Source of the DNA: an uncultured Spirochaetales bacterium
GTDB lineage: Bacteria; Spirochaetota; Spirochaetia; Sphaerochaetales; Sphaerochaetaceae
Direction: 5' to 3'
NCBI GenBank assembly: GCA_949285785.1
Contig: CASEAG010000028.1
Location: forward strand, 291,161 to 355,160
Length of the DNA: 64,000 nt
Shown here: positions 8,790 through 18,074 of the stretch, in pieces
How the letters are laid out: each line of letters begins with the position of its first letter
Position numbering within the stretch: the first letter of the stretch is position 1
Notes under the pieces: generated by a model
What the model saw: only the letters and a program-made list of their open reading frames with translations
Told to the model about the DNA's origin: nothing
The model's database searches: none
Made by a program: the position numbers and the translations under genes

Positions 8790-10073
8790 ATGGAAGTCTT
8801 CTACGATACCCATATCCACCTCATGACGCTCGAGGAGCCGGACTTCGCGGCCTTCCTCGCCCCGCTGGTCACGTCGCCGGCCTCTTTCCTGTCCGGTTCG
8901 CTGACAAAGGACTACATATTCTCCGGCAGGCAGAGCATGGTGAACGACATCGGGAACACGCTCGTGACCTTCACGCAGGGCATCGTCGAGACGATGACGA
9001 TGCTCGAGGACGATCTTGCCGGGAGATTCAGGCATCCGGACAACAGGGCATCCTACCCGTCTCTGCCATACCTCAGGGACGGACGGTTCCACTTCAGGGA
9101 CAGAGTCTACGACAGGCTCGTCCTGTGCCCTCTGGTGATGGACTTCACCCATATTCCAGACGACGGTGCGAGGACGTACTACCCCGTATCGACCAACGAC
9201 AAGCTGACGGCCTACCTCGGCAAGACGCTCGCGGCGATCGAGGAGTTCAGAAGGCTCCGCCCTGCCTCGCCCATCGTCTTCCGTCCATTCGCCGGAATCA
9301 ACCCGCCGGCCCACACCCAGGAATTCCTGGAGCGGTATCTCGAGAGATGGCTGAACATCACGAGGCGCACCGATGATGCCTCGCACCCGTTCTTCGGAGT
9401 CAAGCTGTATCCGCCGCTAGGCTGCGATCCATGGCCGTCGGATGCTGCGGAACTGAAGAAGATGCGCACGCTCTATTCCTTCTGCTCCCGATACCGAATC
9501 CCGATCGTCACGCACTGCGACGACCAGGGCTTCAGAGGCATGGACGTACGCAGGGCCTGGAGGTTCACCGATCCCGCAAGCTGGAGAAGCGTCCTGGAGA
9601 ACTACCCCGACCTGGTCATCGACTTCGCCCATGTCGGACGACAGTATGGCCTGCTGAACGGAGGAGGCAACATCGTGGATGGCATCGCGGCCCGCCTCAA
9701 GGGACAGCCGACGGACGAATGGTTCTATTCGTTGATGGGCCTTATCCAGGATTTCGACAACGTATACAGCGACATATCGTTCACGGGCGCCTACAAGGAC
9801 TTCTACATCACGCTGGGCAACTACATGAAGCGCCTTGACGAATCAAGCCGCAACCGTCTTCAGGACAGGCTCATGTTCGGAAGCGACTTCTCGATAAACC
9901 TGCTGAGGGTGGAGTCGTATTCGGCCTGGTGGAACATCGTCGAGACCAGTCCCCTTCCAGACGACCTCGTGCACAGGATGACAAGCGTCAATCCCGCCCG
10001 CTTCCTCGCGCTGGCAGATGAGCCCCGGATCAAGGAGCCGGAGAGGAGAATGCGTCTGCCTCGCTTCAGATGA
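8790..10073 (+). CDS. amidohydrolase-family metal-dependent hydrolase
   Basis: 427 residues, a TIM-barrel hydrolase. The first strand has Asp-Thr-His-Ile-His, the usual pair of metal-binding His residues. A Lys in Phe-Gly-Val-Lys-Leu-Tyr, a His in Val-Thr-His-Cys-Asp, a further His in Phe-Ala-His-Val-Gly and an Asp in Phe-Gly-Ser-Asp-Phe complete an amidohydrolase_2-like metal site. No signal peptide, so it is cytoplasmic. The substrate is unknown. The C-terminus overlaps the convergent AraC gene by eight bases. Confidence 0.8.
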   Translation: MEVFYDTHIHLMTLEEPDFAAFLAPLVTSPASFLSGSLTKDYIFSGRQSMVNDIGNTLVTFTQGIVETMTMLEDDLAGRFRHPDNRASYPSLPYLRDGRFHFRDRVYDRLVLCPLVMDFTHIPDDGARTYYPVSTNDKLTAYLGKTLAAIEEFRRLRPASPIVFRPFAGINPPAHTQEFLERYLERWLNITRRTDDASHPFFGVKLYPPLGCDPWPSDAAELKKMRTLYSFCSRYRIPIVTHCDDQGFRGMDVRRAWRFTDPASWRSVLENYPDLVIDFAHVGRQYGLLNGGGNIVDGIAARLKGQPTDEWFYSLMGLIQDFDNVYSDISFTGAYKDFYITLGNYMKRLDESSRNRLQDRLMFGSDFSINLLRVESYSAWWNIVETSPLPDDLVHRMTSVNPARFLALADEPRIKEPERRMRLPRFR

Positions 10074-10872
10074 ACCTGGAGCGGTACTCGCTCGGACTCG
10101 TCGCATACATTCTCCTGAAGGCGGTGGAGAAATGGCTCATCGATTCGAATCCCGTCTTCTCGCACACCTGCCAGATGCTCTCCACATCCCCTTCGAGAAG
10201 CCGTCTGGCCTCCTCCAGCCGCATCGTGAGGAAATGACGCATGGGCGATGTCGACAGCTGTCTGGAAAAGAGCCGCGAGGCCTCCCTGGGCGACACGAAG
10301 CCGGAGCGGGCGATCATGTCGACGCTGAGATGCCGGTCGAGATTGGCCTTCATGTATTCCAGCATCCTCTCCAGACGTGGATCCAGCTGCAGCGCACCGC
10401 TTTTGAGAATATCCTCCTTCTCGTAGACTATCATCGAAAATACGTCATACAGCCGCGACAGGAATCTCAGCTCATTGCCGAAGCGTACCTCCTCGAGCGC
10501 CTCCACGGCCTGTGCCAGACAGGCAGACGAAGGATGCGACAGTACGATGAACTCGATACGGCTGGATAGCAGAGGCTTGACATATCTGTCCGCGATCATG
10601 GACGAATCGAACAGCGATGGAGAGAACTCCATCAGGACGATGACCGAGTCGCGATTCGTACGTACATGCCGTCTGCAGGATGCGTTCACGAACAGCGACG
10701 AGAAAGTCGGCAGGGGCACGTCCATCTGGCAGAACGGCATGGTCACATCCCCCTGCTCCACCAGAATGAGGGAAGGACGGGCGGCCACGCCGAGATCGGC
10801 CCGCTCGCCTTCGGCTAGAGAACATCTCATGATCGAGACCGGGAACGTCGCCTGGTCGAATACAGCCTTCAT
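10066..10872 (-). CDS. AraC-family transcriptional regulator
   Basis: 268 residues. The N-terminal two thirds resemble a cupin-type ligand-binding half, and the last 100 residues hold two helix-turn-helix units, ending in Gly-Phe-Glu-Ser-Met-Ser-His-Phe-Ser-Thr-Ala-Phe-Arg-Arg followed by Pro-Ser-Glu-Tyr-Arg, the AraC signature. ATG 10872 lies six bases after TATGAC; GTG 10878 is possible. It is divergent from the MFS gene at 11000 and convergent with the amidohydrolase, so either could be its target. Confidence 0.88.
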   Translation of the reverse strand: MKAVFDQATFPVSIMRCSLAEGERADLGVAARPSLILVEQGDVTMPFCQMDVPLPTFSSLFVNASCRRHVRTNRDSVIVLMEFSPSLFDSSMIADRYVKPLLSSRIEFIVLSHPSSACLAQAVEALEEVRFGNELRFLSRLYDVFSMIVYEKEDILKSGALQLDPRLERMLEYMKANLDRHLSVDMIARSGFVSPREASRLFSRQLSTSPMRHFLTMRLEEARRLLEGDVESIWQVCEKTGFESMSHFSTAFRRMYATSPSEYRSRFI

Positions 10873-10999
10873 TTCCACGTCATACGAGCTTGCCGCATCG
10901 GCCGGACATAGTCAACGGTGCACCTTGGCCGGAACAGACAAGCGCAGTGCATTTTCCCGATAGCGCTCCGCATGCCGCCTGTGCTACTCTTGCTGCCGT

Positions 11000-12172
11000 A
11001 TGGCAACAATACTGCTCCTGGTAATATACATCGCGTTCATATCGCTCGGCCTCCCGGACTCGGTGCTCGGCACCGCCTGGCCGATGATGCACATCGACCT
11101 TGGTGTTCCGGTATCCCTGGCGGGTCTGGTGAACATCTTCATCTCGCTGTGCACCGTCATCGCCTCGATGACGAGCCAGCGTCTGATCGCACGCTTCGGG
11201 ACCTTCAGGGTGACGCTCTTCTCGATCGCGCTCACCTGTGGAGGCCTGTATCTCATCTCCGTCAGTTCCAGCCTGGTGGCCCTGATGCTCTTCTGCATCC
11301 CGCTCGGTCTTGGCGGCGGAGCGATCGACACGGCGCTGAACAACTACGTGGCCAACAACTACAGCGCCATGCAGATGAACTTCCTGCACGCATTCTGGGG
11401 CATCGGGACGATGGTCGCCCCGTCCATGCTGTCGGTGTTCTTCGACACGGGCCGCACCTGGCGTGACGGCTACCTTGTGCTCGCCATGATCCAGAGCGTC
11501 ATATTCGTGATCGTCCTGTTATCCAGAAGGCTGTGGAAGGTGCACGAGGAAAGCGGTAGCAGGAAGGGACGGCTGCTTGCCCAGGACAGGAAGGTCCACT
11601 CCAACGGGGAACTGTTGAGAATCCCCGGAGCCCTTCCCTCATGTCTTGCGTTCACGTTCTACTGTTTCGAAAGCGTCACGATACTCTGGCTGGCCAGCTA
11701 TCTGGTATATGGAAAGCTCTTCGATGCCGCCACAGCCGCCGCCGTGAGCTCGATGACATACCTCGGAATAACCTCCGGGCGCATCGCGACGGCGTTCATC
11801 GCCGACAGGATACCGGCAAAGCGCATGATACAGACAAGCCAGCTGATGATCGCGCTTGCCATCATCGCAATGATTCCGACACGCAGCATCCCGCTGCTAT
11901 ACGTGATCGTCTTCGTGCTGGGCTTCAGCTTCGGACCGATCTATCCGACGATGGTCCATCAGACGGTATCGTATTTCCACCCGTCCTGCAGCGTGGGGAT
12001 AATAGGACTGCAGATGAGCTTCGCCTACATCGGCAACATGACGATCGTCCCGCTGTACGGCGTGGTGGCGGACCTTGTCGGTAGCCAGGCCATCTTCCCG
12101 TTCTATATGCTTGTCCTGCTTGCGCTGCAGACCCTATCGACGACATTGAAAAACCATGGATGCGGCAAGTGA
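11000..12172 (+). CDS. MFS transporter (FucP-like)
   Basis: 390 residues with about twelve membrane helices and an Arg/Lys-rich central cytoplasmic loop (about residues 180-205). The start Gly-Leu-Pro-Asp-Ser-Val-Leu-Gly-Thr-Ala-Trp-Pro is typical of sugar-type major facilitator permeases related to FucP. The substrate is unknown. It sits divergent to the AraC regulator and just before an alpha/beta hydrolase, which suggests a small uptake-and-use unit. No SD is seen; a TACTCT box ends nine bases before the ATG. Confidence 0.82.
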   Translation: MATILLLVIYIAFISLGLPDSVLGTAWPMMHIDLGVPVSLAGLVNIFISLCTVIASMTSQRLIARFGTFRVTLFSIALTCGGLYLISVSSSLVALMLFCIPLGLGGGAIDTALNNYVANNYSAMQMNFLHAFWGIGTMVAPSMLSVFFDTGRTWRDGYLVLAMIQSVIFVIVLLSRRLWKVHEESGSRKGRLLAQDRKVHSNGELLRIPGALPSCLAFTFYCFESVTILWLASYLVYGKLFDAATAAAVSSMTYLGITSGRIATAFIADRIPAKRMIQTSQLMIALAIIAMIPTRSIPLLYVIVFVLGFSFGPIYPTMVHQTVSYFHPSCSVGIIGLQMSFAYIGNMTIVPLYGVVADLVGSQAIFPFYMLVLLALQTLSTTLKNHGCGK

Positions 12173-12196
12173 GGGCGATGTGATAGCATGTGCATC

Positions 12197-13117
12197 ATGA
12201 CAGCTGCGATAATCATTGCCATCATCGTCATTGCGCTCCTCATCGCAATCTGCGAGTTCTTCCTCCGCTTCGCCCTGTCCACGAAGGTGCACAACATGGC
12301 GGTGCCTGCCGATTCCGTCTTCCTCGGCGAGGAGAACAGGAGGGAGACTACCCTCTCCCGGGCTTTCCTTGAAGAGGAATGCAGCCAGGTGACGATCACC
12401 AGCCGCGACGGCCTTGCACTTCACGGATATCTCCACGAGAAGCCGGGATGCGACAGGTATGTGATCACCGTCCACGGATACAAGGGAAGCGCTCTGGACA
12501 ACGGAATCCTGTACAGATACCTGGCAAAGATGGGGATGAACGTCCTGGCGATCGATGTCAGGGGTCATGGCCACAGTGGAGGCCGGTACCTCAGCATGGG
12601 GCTGTGGGAGTCCGACGACCTGGCGCGCTGGGTGGACTTCATAAAAGGGCGCAACGACAAGGCCGCAATCGCACTCCACGGCGTATCCATGGGAGGAGCG
12701 ACGGTCATGATGCTCTCGTCCCGCAATCCGGATGGAGTGAAGGCGATCGTCGAGGACTGTGGCTATTCGTCGACCTACGACGAGTTCGCATGCCAGATGA
12801 AGGCCATGTTCCACCTTCCGGCGCATCCGCTGCTCGACCTCATAAGCCTGTGGTGCCGCATCCGTCTGGGCTTCTCGTTCAGAGACGTCACGCCGAAGAA
12901 GGAGGTCGCGAAGACCCGTATCCCGATGATGTTCATACACGGGGATGCAGACACCTTCGTGCCTTTCCACATGGTCCACGAAAACGTTGACGCCCACCGG
13001 AAAGAGCACGAGCTCTGGGTCACGGCGGGCGTCGCTCATGGAGCAAGCATGATCGCATGCATGGACGAATACAGGTCGAGGGTCCTTCGATTCATCGAAA
13101 GGCACCTCGAGGAATGA
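12197..13117 (+). CDS. alpha/beta hydrolase, membrane-anchored
   Basis: 306 residues. One N-terminal membrane helix, then a serine hydrolase fold: the oxyanion His-Gly in Val-His-Gly-Tyr-Lys-Gly, nucleophile elbow Gly-Val-Ser-Met-Gly-Gly, a catalytic Asp in His-Gly-Asp-Ala-Asp and a late His in Val-Ala-His-Gly. This resembles the YqkD/FrsA-like group. ATG 12197 is preferred to ATG 12188 because TAGCAT ends seven bases before it. The stop abuts the stop of the convergent rRNA-methyltransferase-like gene. Confidence 0.82.
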   Translation: MTAAIIIAIIVIALLIAICEFFLRFALSTKVHNMAVPADSVFLGEENRRETTLSRAFLEEECSQVTITSRDGLALHGYLHEKPGCDRYVITVHGYKGSALDNGILYRYLAKMGMNVLAIDVRGHGHSGGRYLSMGLWESDDLARWVDFIKGRNDKAAIALHGVSMGGATVMMLSSRNPDGVKAIVEDCGYSSTYDEFACQMKAMFHLPAHPLLDLISLWCRIRLGFSFRDVTPKKEVAKTRIPMMFIHGDADTFVPFHMVHENVDAHRKEHELWVTAGVAHGASMIACMDEYRSRVLRFIERHLEE

Positions 13118-14824
13118 TCACTCCTGTTCGTCGTCCTCCCTGCTCCTGCTGCTTCTTATGCTGTCATAGCCATAGGGTCTGATGGACTTCCTGGCACGGC
13201 GTGCCTTGTCATATGAATGGCTCTGGGCACGACTCCTGCCCTCCCTGTCCTGATACGGCCTTCTCTCCCCGCGGTCTGCACCGTCACGATACGATGAACG
13301 GCGGTCGTCACGGGACCATGAGGTTCTGCCATCCCCGTCACCATAAGGTCTTCTGCCTTCGTCGCGTCCTCTCCTGGCATCCCTGTCGCCGGACCACTCG
13401 CGTCTGTCACCCCTGTATGAGGCCCTTCCCTCATCGCGTCTGTCGTCACGATCGCGCCATGAAGGACGTCTGTCGTCCCTGTATGAAGGACGGCCTTCAT
13501 CACGGCCTCTCCTGTCGTCGCTCCTGTAGGAGGAACGCCTGTCGCTCTGGCCATAGGGCCTTCTGCCTTCGTCGCGCCCTCTCCTGGTATCCCTGTCACC
13601 GGACCAGTCCCGTCTTTCACCCCTGTAGGAGGACCTTCCCTCGTCACGTCTGCCGTCGTGATCACGTCTGGGGGCACGTCTGTCATCCCTGTAGGAAGGA
13701 CGGCCTTCATCACGGCCTCTCCTGTCATCGCGGCGAGAGGGTCTGTCGCCTCTGGCCTGTGTCTCCTCGCTGTCGATGGACGAGACGAGATGCTCGAAAT
13801 CCTGATCGCCTACTGTCTTCACCTTGGACCTGCCTGTTCTGTATTCCCTTGAATGATCCTCTCTCCACTCGAAGAGGTCGAGCTTCTCCATGAGCCAGGT
13901 GCGGCTCATGCCACCCCGGGACCTGGAAAACCCCACAGGAGCCATCTGCTCCGTGATCTCCGTTATTCTGAAAGAGCGCTTCAGGGTGGATTTGTCAAGC
14001 GCGAAAGTACTTGAATTGCATGAAAAAATCAAGATGCCGTGCTCGCTCATGATGCGGCTTATCATCGATATCCACTCGAGATGGTCCTTCTTCACATCGA
14101 AGGGGCGCTCCATCCTGTGCGAGTTCGAGAAGCTGGGCGGATCGAAGATCACGAGGTCGTATCGGGCCTTGCCGGCGATCGCCTTCCTCATGAACTGGAG
14201 CGCATCACAGGCTATCACCGGATAGTGCGTCCTGTCGATGAAGCCGTTAGCCTCCAGATTGCGCTCGGCGATGGCGCAGTAGGTGTTCGACATGTCGACG
14301 CTGGTCACGGACTCGGCCTTGCCTGCGGCCGCATACACGGAGAAGCTGCCGGTGTATGAGAACAGATTGAGCACCTTCAGCCCCTCGCTGATGCTCCTGA
14401 CGTATTCCCTGGTGATCGCATGGTCCAGGAACAGTCCTGTGTCTATATGGCTGGTCAGGTCGACCAGGAATCCGAGCCCATGCTCCTTCACGGTGAGCTC
14501 GACCTTCTCCTCGCTCATCAGGGTGTGCTGCTCCAGCCCCTCCCTCTTGCGTCTGAGCTGATAGACGATGCGCTCGCGCTCTACATAGGCCATCCTGTTG
14601 ACCAGATCGATGACCTCGTCCCGGGTGGTATCGTCCAGACCGGATGGAGCATAGTCGACTATCTTGGCATGACGACCGTACAGGTCGACCGTGACCGGAA
14701 CGCCCTCGAGGTTCCTGTCGTATATCCTGACGGCCTCGCTGTCGGTGCTGCGCATCCAGCGCCGGCCTTCCAGGGCACCCCTCTTGAGGAGTTTCGAGAA
14801 ATCCTTTCTTTCATATTCAAGCAT
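13118..14824 (-). CDS. rRNA (cytosine)-methyltransferase-like protein with Arg/Asp/Gly repeat tail
   Basis: 568 residues. Residues 1 to about 330 form a class I methyltransferase like the C-terminal half of RlmKL or RlmI: Leu-Asn-Leu-Phe-Ser-Tyr-Thr-Gly-Ser-Phe-Ser (SAM loop), Val-Asp-Met-Ser acidic strand end, and Asp-Pro-Pro-Ser-Phe-Ser catalytic motif. Residues from about 350 to the end are a low-complexity tail built of Asp-Arg-Arg-Gly-Arg-Asp-Glu-Gly-Arg and Ser-Tyr-Arg-Asp units, likely disordered and RNA-binding. The tail is encoded by a tandem repeat. The start ATG follows a TATTAG box by six bases, divergent from the gene at 14869. Confidence 0.8.
   Translation of the reverse strand: MLEYERKDFSKLLKRGALEGRRWMRSTDSEAVRIYDRNLEGVPVTVDLYGRHAKIVDYAPSGLDDTTRDEVIDLVNRMAYVERERIVYQLRRKREGLEQHTLMSEEKVELTVKEHGLGFLVDLTSHIDTGLFLDHAITREYVRSISEGLKVLNLFSYTGSFSVYAAAGKAESVTSVDMSNTYCAIAERNLEANGFIDRTHYPVIACDALQFMRKAIAGKARYDLVIFDPPSFSNSHRMERPFDVKKDHLEWISMISRIMSEHGILIFSCNSSTFALDKSTLKRSFRITEITEQMAPVGFSRSRGGMSRTWLMEKLDLFEWREDHSREYRTGRSKVKTVGDQDFEHLVSSIDSEETQARGDRPSRRDDRRGRDEGRPSYRDDRRAPRRDHDGRRDEGRSSYRGERRDWSGDRDTRRGRDEGRRPYGQSDRRSSYRSDDRRGRDEGRPSYRDDRRPSWRDRDDRRDEGRASYRGDRREWSGDRDARRGRDEGRRPYGDGDGRTSWSRDDRRSSYRDGADRGERRPYQDREGRSRAQSHSYDKARRARKSIRPYGYDSIRSSRSREDDEQE
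13341..13730 (-). repeat. tandem 210-bp imperfect repeat coding the Arg/Asp/Gly tail
   Basis: The block around 13351-13520 recurs at 13561-13730 with an offset of 210 bases, that is 70 codons in frame. Both copies begin with the same TTCTGCCTTC stretch. Shorter sub-repeats of Arg-Asp-Glu-Gly-Arg codons lie inside. The in-frame offset suggests growth by unequal crossing-over or slippage. Confidence 0.75.
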
Positions 14825-14868
14825 GGTCTGCTAATATTAGAGGAAATCGCGGTTTTAGGATAGAAGCA

Positions 14869-15339
14869 TTGGAAAGCAGGGAAGCAAGACAGTTCATAGA
14901 CCAGCTGGAGGCCCAGCTGGGGGCGCATATCGGATGGCGCACCTTCGCGACATGGTTCGCCTCCAACGACGGCACCATACGTGAATACGGCGTGTTCCTC
15001 GGCATCCTGGATGACGGTACGCTGTACCTCGAGGACTTCGACCGCAAGCCTCAGATCCTCGGCTTCACCATAAGGCCCAGGAACCCTGTGGAATACGTCA
15101 AGTACAGTCTGAGGATTCCGCTTGGGCACATAAGGTCCGTCACCAGGGTCCGCAAGAGCCATGCGGTCGACACATGCACCACCGCCTCGCGCGTCCCGCT
15201 CTGCCAGGCCGGTCGACTGGCAGAGGCCCTCCTTCCCGTCGTGACGCAGGTGGAGCTGGAGGACGGATCGTGCATCTATCTGGAGCTGATCTCGCACAAG
15301 GAGTTCGTGAACGCGCTGACCAGGGCGAAAGGAGAATAG
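14869..15339 (+). CDS. conserved-looking hypothetical protein
   Basis: 156 residues, no signal peptide or membrane helix. A mixed alpha/beta sequence with Arg-Pro-Arg-Asn-Pro-Val-Glu-Tyr-Val and a short Lys-Gly-Glu end. I do not recognise the family. It begins with TTG seven bases after TAGGAT and ends three bases before the phosphohexomutase start, whose SD (AAAGGAGA) overlaps its stop, so the two are co-transcribed. A link to sugar-nucleotide supply is possible from position alone. Confidence 0.6.
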   Translation: MESREARQFIDQLEAQLGAHIGWRTFATWFASNDGTIREYGVFLGILDDGTLYLEDFDRKPQILGFTIRPRNPVEYVKYSLRIPLGHIRSVTRVRKSHAVDTCTTASRVPLCQAGRLAEALLPVVTQVELEDGSCIYLELISHKEFVNALTRAKGE

Positions 15340-15342
15340 AAG

Positions 15343-16692
15343 ATGGGAGCATTCAAGGCTTATGACATCAGAGGGGTCTACGGCGAGGATTTCGACAAGG
15401 ACACCGTGTACAGGATAGGGTATTTCCTTCCAAGGCTGCTGAAGACGGACAGGGTGCTTGTCGGACGCGACGTGAGACTGTCCAGTCCCGAGATCCACGA
15501 GTACCTGCTCAAGGGCATCACCGACAGCGGAGCGGATGTCTGGGACCTGGGGCTGTGCACCACGCCGATGGTCTATTTCGCCACACGCTTCTACAAGGCG
15601 GATGCGTCGGTACAGATAACCGCAAGCCACAATCCGCCACAGTACAACGGTCTCAAGATCAGCCGCACCGACGCACTTCCCGTAGGCGGCGACTCTGGTC
15701 TTAAGGACCTGGAGCGGATGGTCGCCGAAGACGATATCGTCGTGGCGGAGACCAGGGGATCGGTCCTGGACCGTTGCGGCTTCAGGGAGGACTACATCGC
15801 ATTCCAGCGATCGTTCGTGCCCGACCTGTCCGACGTGAAGATCACGATCGACACATCGAACGGCATGGCGAACGTGGTGATCAAGGACATCCTGCGGGAC
15901 CAGCCCTCCATCAGATACATCAACGACGTGCTCGACGGCTCGTTCCCTGCCCATGAGCCCAATCCGCTGGAGGTGTCCAACTGCGCCCAGATCATCCAGG
16001 CGGTCAGGGACGACGGAAGCGACGTGGGAGTGATCTACGACGGCGATGCGGACCGCGTCATGTTCATCGACGAGCGCGGCCGCTTCATCCAGCCCGACTA
16101 CATCACCGCGCTCATCGGCTACTACTACTGGAAAAAGGGGGAGGTCGGAGCCGCCCTGCAGGACATAAGGACCAGCAGATCCACCACACAGTACCTCGAG
16201 AAGCTCGGCTTCAGCGTGACCACGTGGAAGGTTGGCCATGCATTCGCCAAGCTCAAGATAAGGGAGATCCACGGCATCTTCGGAGGAGAGCTGGCCGGAC
16301 ATTACTATTTCCGCGACTTCGGGAACTGCGACTCGGGTGTGCTGGCTTCGCTCATCGTCCTGTCGGTCGTCGCCGACCTGAAGAAGGAGGGCCGCACTCT
16401 TGGCTCCTTCATCGACGGGATCGTCACCTACGCCAACAGCGGCGAGGTCAACTTCCGGCTGGAGAATAAGGACGGAGCGATAGATGCCCTGTGTAGCCGA
16501 TTCATAGACCACGACAGTCCGGATAAGGTCCTCGACTTCGACGGCAGGCGCATAGAGTTCCCCACCTGGTGGTTCAATGTGAGGAAAAGCAACACGGAGC
16601 CCTATCTCAGGATAGTATGCGAGGCCTCCGATGGTGTAGAATTGAAGAGGCGGCTTGACGAGATAAGCTCGATCATCCACAAGTTCAACTGA
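15343..16692 (+). CDS. phosphomannomutase/phosphoglucomutase
   Basis: 449 residues, the usual length for ManB/AlgC-type enzymes. It moves phosphate between C6 and C1 of mannose or glucose phosphate, feeding GDP-mannose or UDP-glucose synthesis. Active-site loop Thr-Ala-Ser-His-Asn-Pro-Pro carries the phosphoserine; the metal loop is Asp-Gly-Asp-Ala-Asp-Arg; the sugar loop reads Gly-Gly-Glu-Leu-Ala-Gly-His and the phosphate loop Arg-Lys-Ser-Asn-Thr-Glu-Pro. It lies directly before galE, so both serve surface-sugar synthesis. Confidence 0.93.
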   Translation: MGAFKAYDIRGVYGEDFDKDTVYRIGYFLPRLLKTDRVLVGRDVRLSSPEIHEYLLKGITDSGADVWDLGLCTTPMVYFATRFYKADASVQITASHNPPQYNGLKISRTDALPVGGDSGLKDLERMVAEDDIVVAETRGSVLDRCGFREDYIAFQRSFVPDLSDVKITIDTSNGMANVVIKDILRDQPSIRYINDVLDGSFPAHEPNPLEVSNCAQIIQAVRDDGSDVGVIYDGDADRVMFIDERGRFIQPDYITALIGYYYWKKGEVGAALQDIRTSRSTTQYLEKLGFSVTTWKVGHAFAKLKIREIHGIFGGELAGHYYFRDFGNCDSGVLASLIVLSVVADLKKEGRTLGSFIDGIVTYANSGEVNFRLENKDGAIDALCSRFIDHDSPDKVLDFDGRRIEFPTWWFNVRKSNTEPYLRIVCEASDGVELKRRLDEISSIIHKFN

Positions 16693-16705
16693 AGGAGAAA
16701 GATAT

Positions 16706-17698
16706 ATGAGAGTACTTCTTTTCGGCGGTGCCGGCTACATCGGCACACATGTCGCGATGGCCTTCCTCGACAGGGGCGACAAGGTCGGAATCTTCGACAA
16801 CCTGTCTTCCGGACTCAGGAGCAACGTATCCCCTGATGCGGAGTTCTACGAAGGGGACATCCTCGACAGGGAGCGTGTACGCGAGGTGCTCTCGAAGGGC
16901 TGGGACTGCGCGGTGTTCCTCGCCGCATTCAAGGCCGCAGGCGAGAGCATGATCAAGCCTGAGAAATACAGCGAGAACAACATAACCGGCGCCCTGATCG
17001 TCATCACGGAATGCGTCGCTGCAGGATGCATGAACTTCATCCTCTCCTCCTCGGCGGCCACCTTCGGCGAGCCGCAGTACCTGCCGATCGACGAGAAGCA
17101 CCCGACCAATCCGGAGAACTACTACGGCTACACGAAGCTTTGCATCGAGGAGAACCTCAAGTGGTACTCCAAGCTGAAGAACCTGCGCTTCGCGGCACTG
17201 CGCTACTTCAATGCAGCAGGATACGATGTCGAGGGAAGGATGCTCGGCCTCGAGAGGAATCCCGCGAACCTCATTCCAGTCGTCATGGAGGCCGCATGCG
17301 GCATCAGACCGAACGTGCTCGTCTTCGGCGACGACTACGACACGATCGACGGAACCGGCGTCAGGGACTACGTCCATGTAACGGACCTTGCAGATGCCCA
17401 TGTCAAGGCGGCGGACTACATCTCCAGCCAGAACAAGGACCTCATCGTCGGTCTCGGCTCCGAGACGGGGCTTTCCGTCATGCAGATCATCGAGGCCTCC
17501 AGAAGAATCACAGGCAAGCCGATCCCCTCGCAGATCGTGGCACGCCGCCCCGGCGACCCGGCCAAGCTCGTCGCAAGCAGCAAAATGGCGCATGAGGTCC
17601 TCGGATGGAAGGCACGCTATTCGGATCTCGACACGATCATCTCCTCGACATGGAACGTCTACAAGGCCAACATGAAGGCACAGGGGAAGGAAGTCTGA
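16706..17698 (+). CDS. galE: UDP-glucose 4-epimerase
   Basis: 330 residues. It interconverts UDP-glucose and UDP-galactose using tightly bound NAD. The Rossmann loop Gly-Gly-Ala-Gly-Tyr-Ile-Gly, the Ser-Ser-Ser-Ala-Ala-Thr-Phe-Gly segment and the Tyr-Tyr-Gly-Tyr-Thr-Lys catalytic Tyr-x-x-x-Lys are all present, as is Gly-Thr-Gly-Val-Arg-Asp-Tyr-Val-His-Val typical of GalE. An SD (GAAGGAGA) lies before the ATG, 13 bases after the mutase stop, so it is the last gene of a three-gene operon from 14869. Confidence 0.93.
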   Translation: MRVLLFGGAGYIGTHVAMAFLDRGDKVGIFDNLSSGLRSNVSPDAEFYEGDILDRERVREVLSKGWDCAVFLAAFKAAGESMIKPEKYSENNITGALIVITECVAAGCMNFILSSSAATFGEPQYLPIDEKHPTNPENYYGYTKLCIEENLKWYSKLKNLRFAALRYFNAAGYDVEGRMLGLERNPANLIPVVMEAACGIRPNVLVFGDDYDTIDGTGVRDYVHVTDLADAHVKAADYISSQNKDLIVGLGSETGLSVMQIIEASRRITGKPIPSQIVARRPGDPAKLVASSKMAHEVLGWKARYSDLDTIISSTWNVYKANMKAQGKEV

Positions 17699-17742
17699 AG
17701 AGCAGGAACATGGGCCTCGGCTCACGATCACGATAATGATGG

Positions 17743-17764
17743 CAGGTCTCCGCAAGGGGACCTG
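17743..17764. terminator. hairpin between galE and the convergent MGMT gene
   Basis: A nine-base stem with one G-T pair (17743-17751 with 17756-17764) closed by a GCAA tetraloop. It lies between convergent genes and may end transcription from both sides, although the T run is weak. Confidence 0.55.
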
Positions 17765-17774
17765 TCCCGTCTTC

Positions 17775-18074
17775 TCACTCCTGCCAGAGGAATCTCTTCA
17801 TATCCACAAGGCCATTGTCCAGAAAGCCGACGCCCTCCTCTTCCAGCAGCCTTCTCTGCCCACTCCAGCCGGGAGCGCAACGCCCGGCGTGGTTCACCAC
17901 CCGGTGGCAGGGGTGGTCGCCATACAACTGCGAGAAGGAGAGGATTCGTCCTACGAGACGTGCCGATGATGGCATCCCCGCCAATCGTGCTATCTGGCCG
18001 TATGTAGCGACTTTGCCGAAAGGGATCTCGTCGACGATCGACAGCACCTCCCAGGCCTTCCTGTCGTCAATCAT
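17775..18074 (-). CDS. MGMT-family DNA alkyltransferase domain, short
   Basis: 99 residues holding only the C-terminal domain of O6-methylguanine-DNA methyltransferase. The active-site motif is Pro-Cys-His-Arg-Val, so the alkyl-accepting Cys is kept, unlike ATL proteins where Trp replaces it. Pro-Phe-Gly-Lys-Val-Ala-Thr-Tyr-Gly-Gln marks the DNA-binding turn. Its ATG overlaps the stop of the purine permease (ATGA), so it is translated from the permease message, an unusual partner for a repair gene. Confidence 0.85.
   Translation of the reverse strand: MIDDRKAWEVLSIVDEIPFGKVATYGQIARLAGMPSSARLVGRILSFSQLYGDHPCHRVVNHAGRCAPGWSGQRRLLEEEGVGFLDNGLVDMKRFLWQE

Noticed and set aside
7986-9386. A 466-codon minus-strand open frame over GlnRS and the amidohydrolase
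   Set aside because: Val/Arg/Leu-rich shadow sequence opposite two well-marked genes.
14659-16680. A 673-codon minus-strand open frame
   Set aside because: It is antisense to the phosphohexomutase and the 14869 gene, which have clear motifs, and it matches no protein pattern. Long antisense frames are common at 60% G+C.
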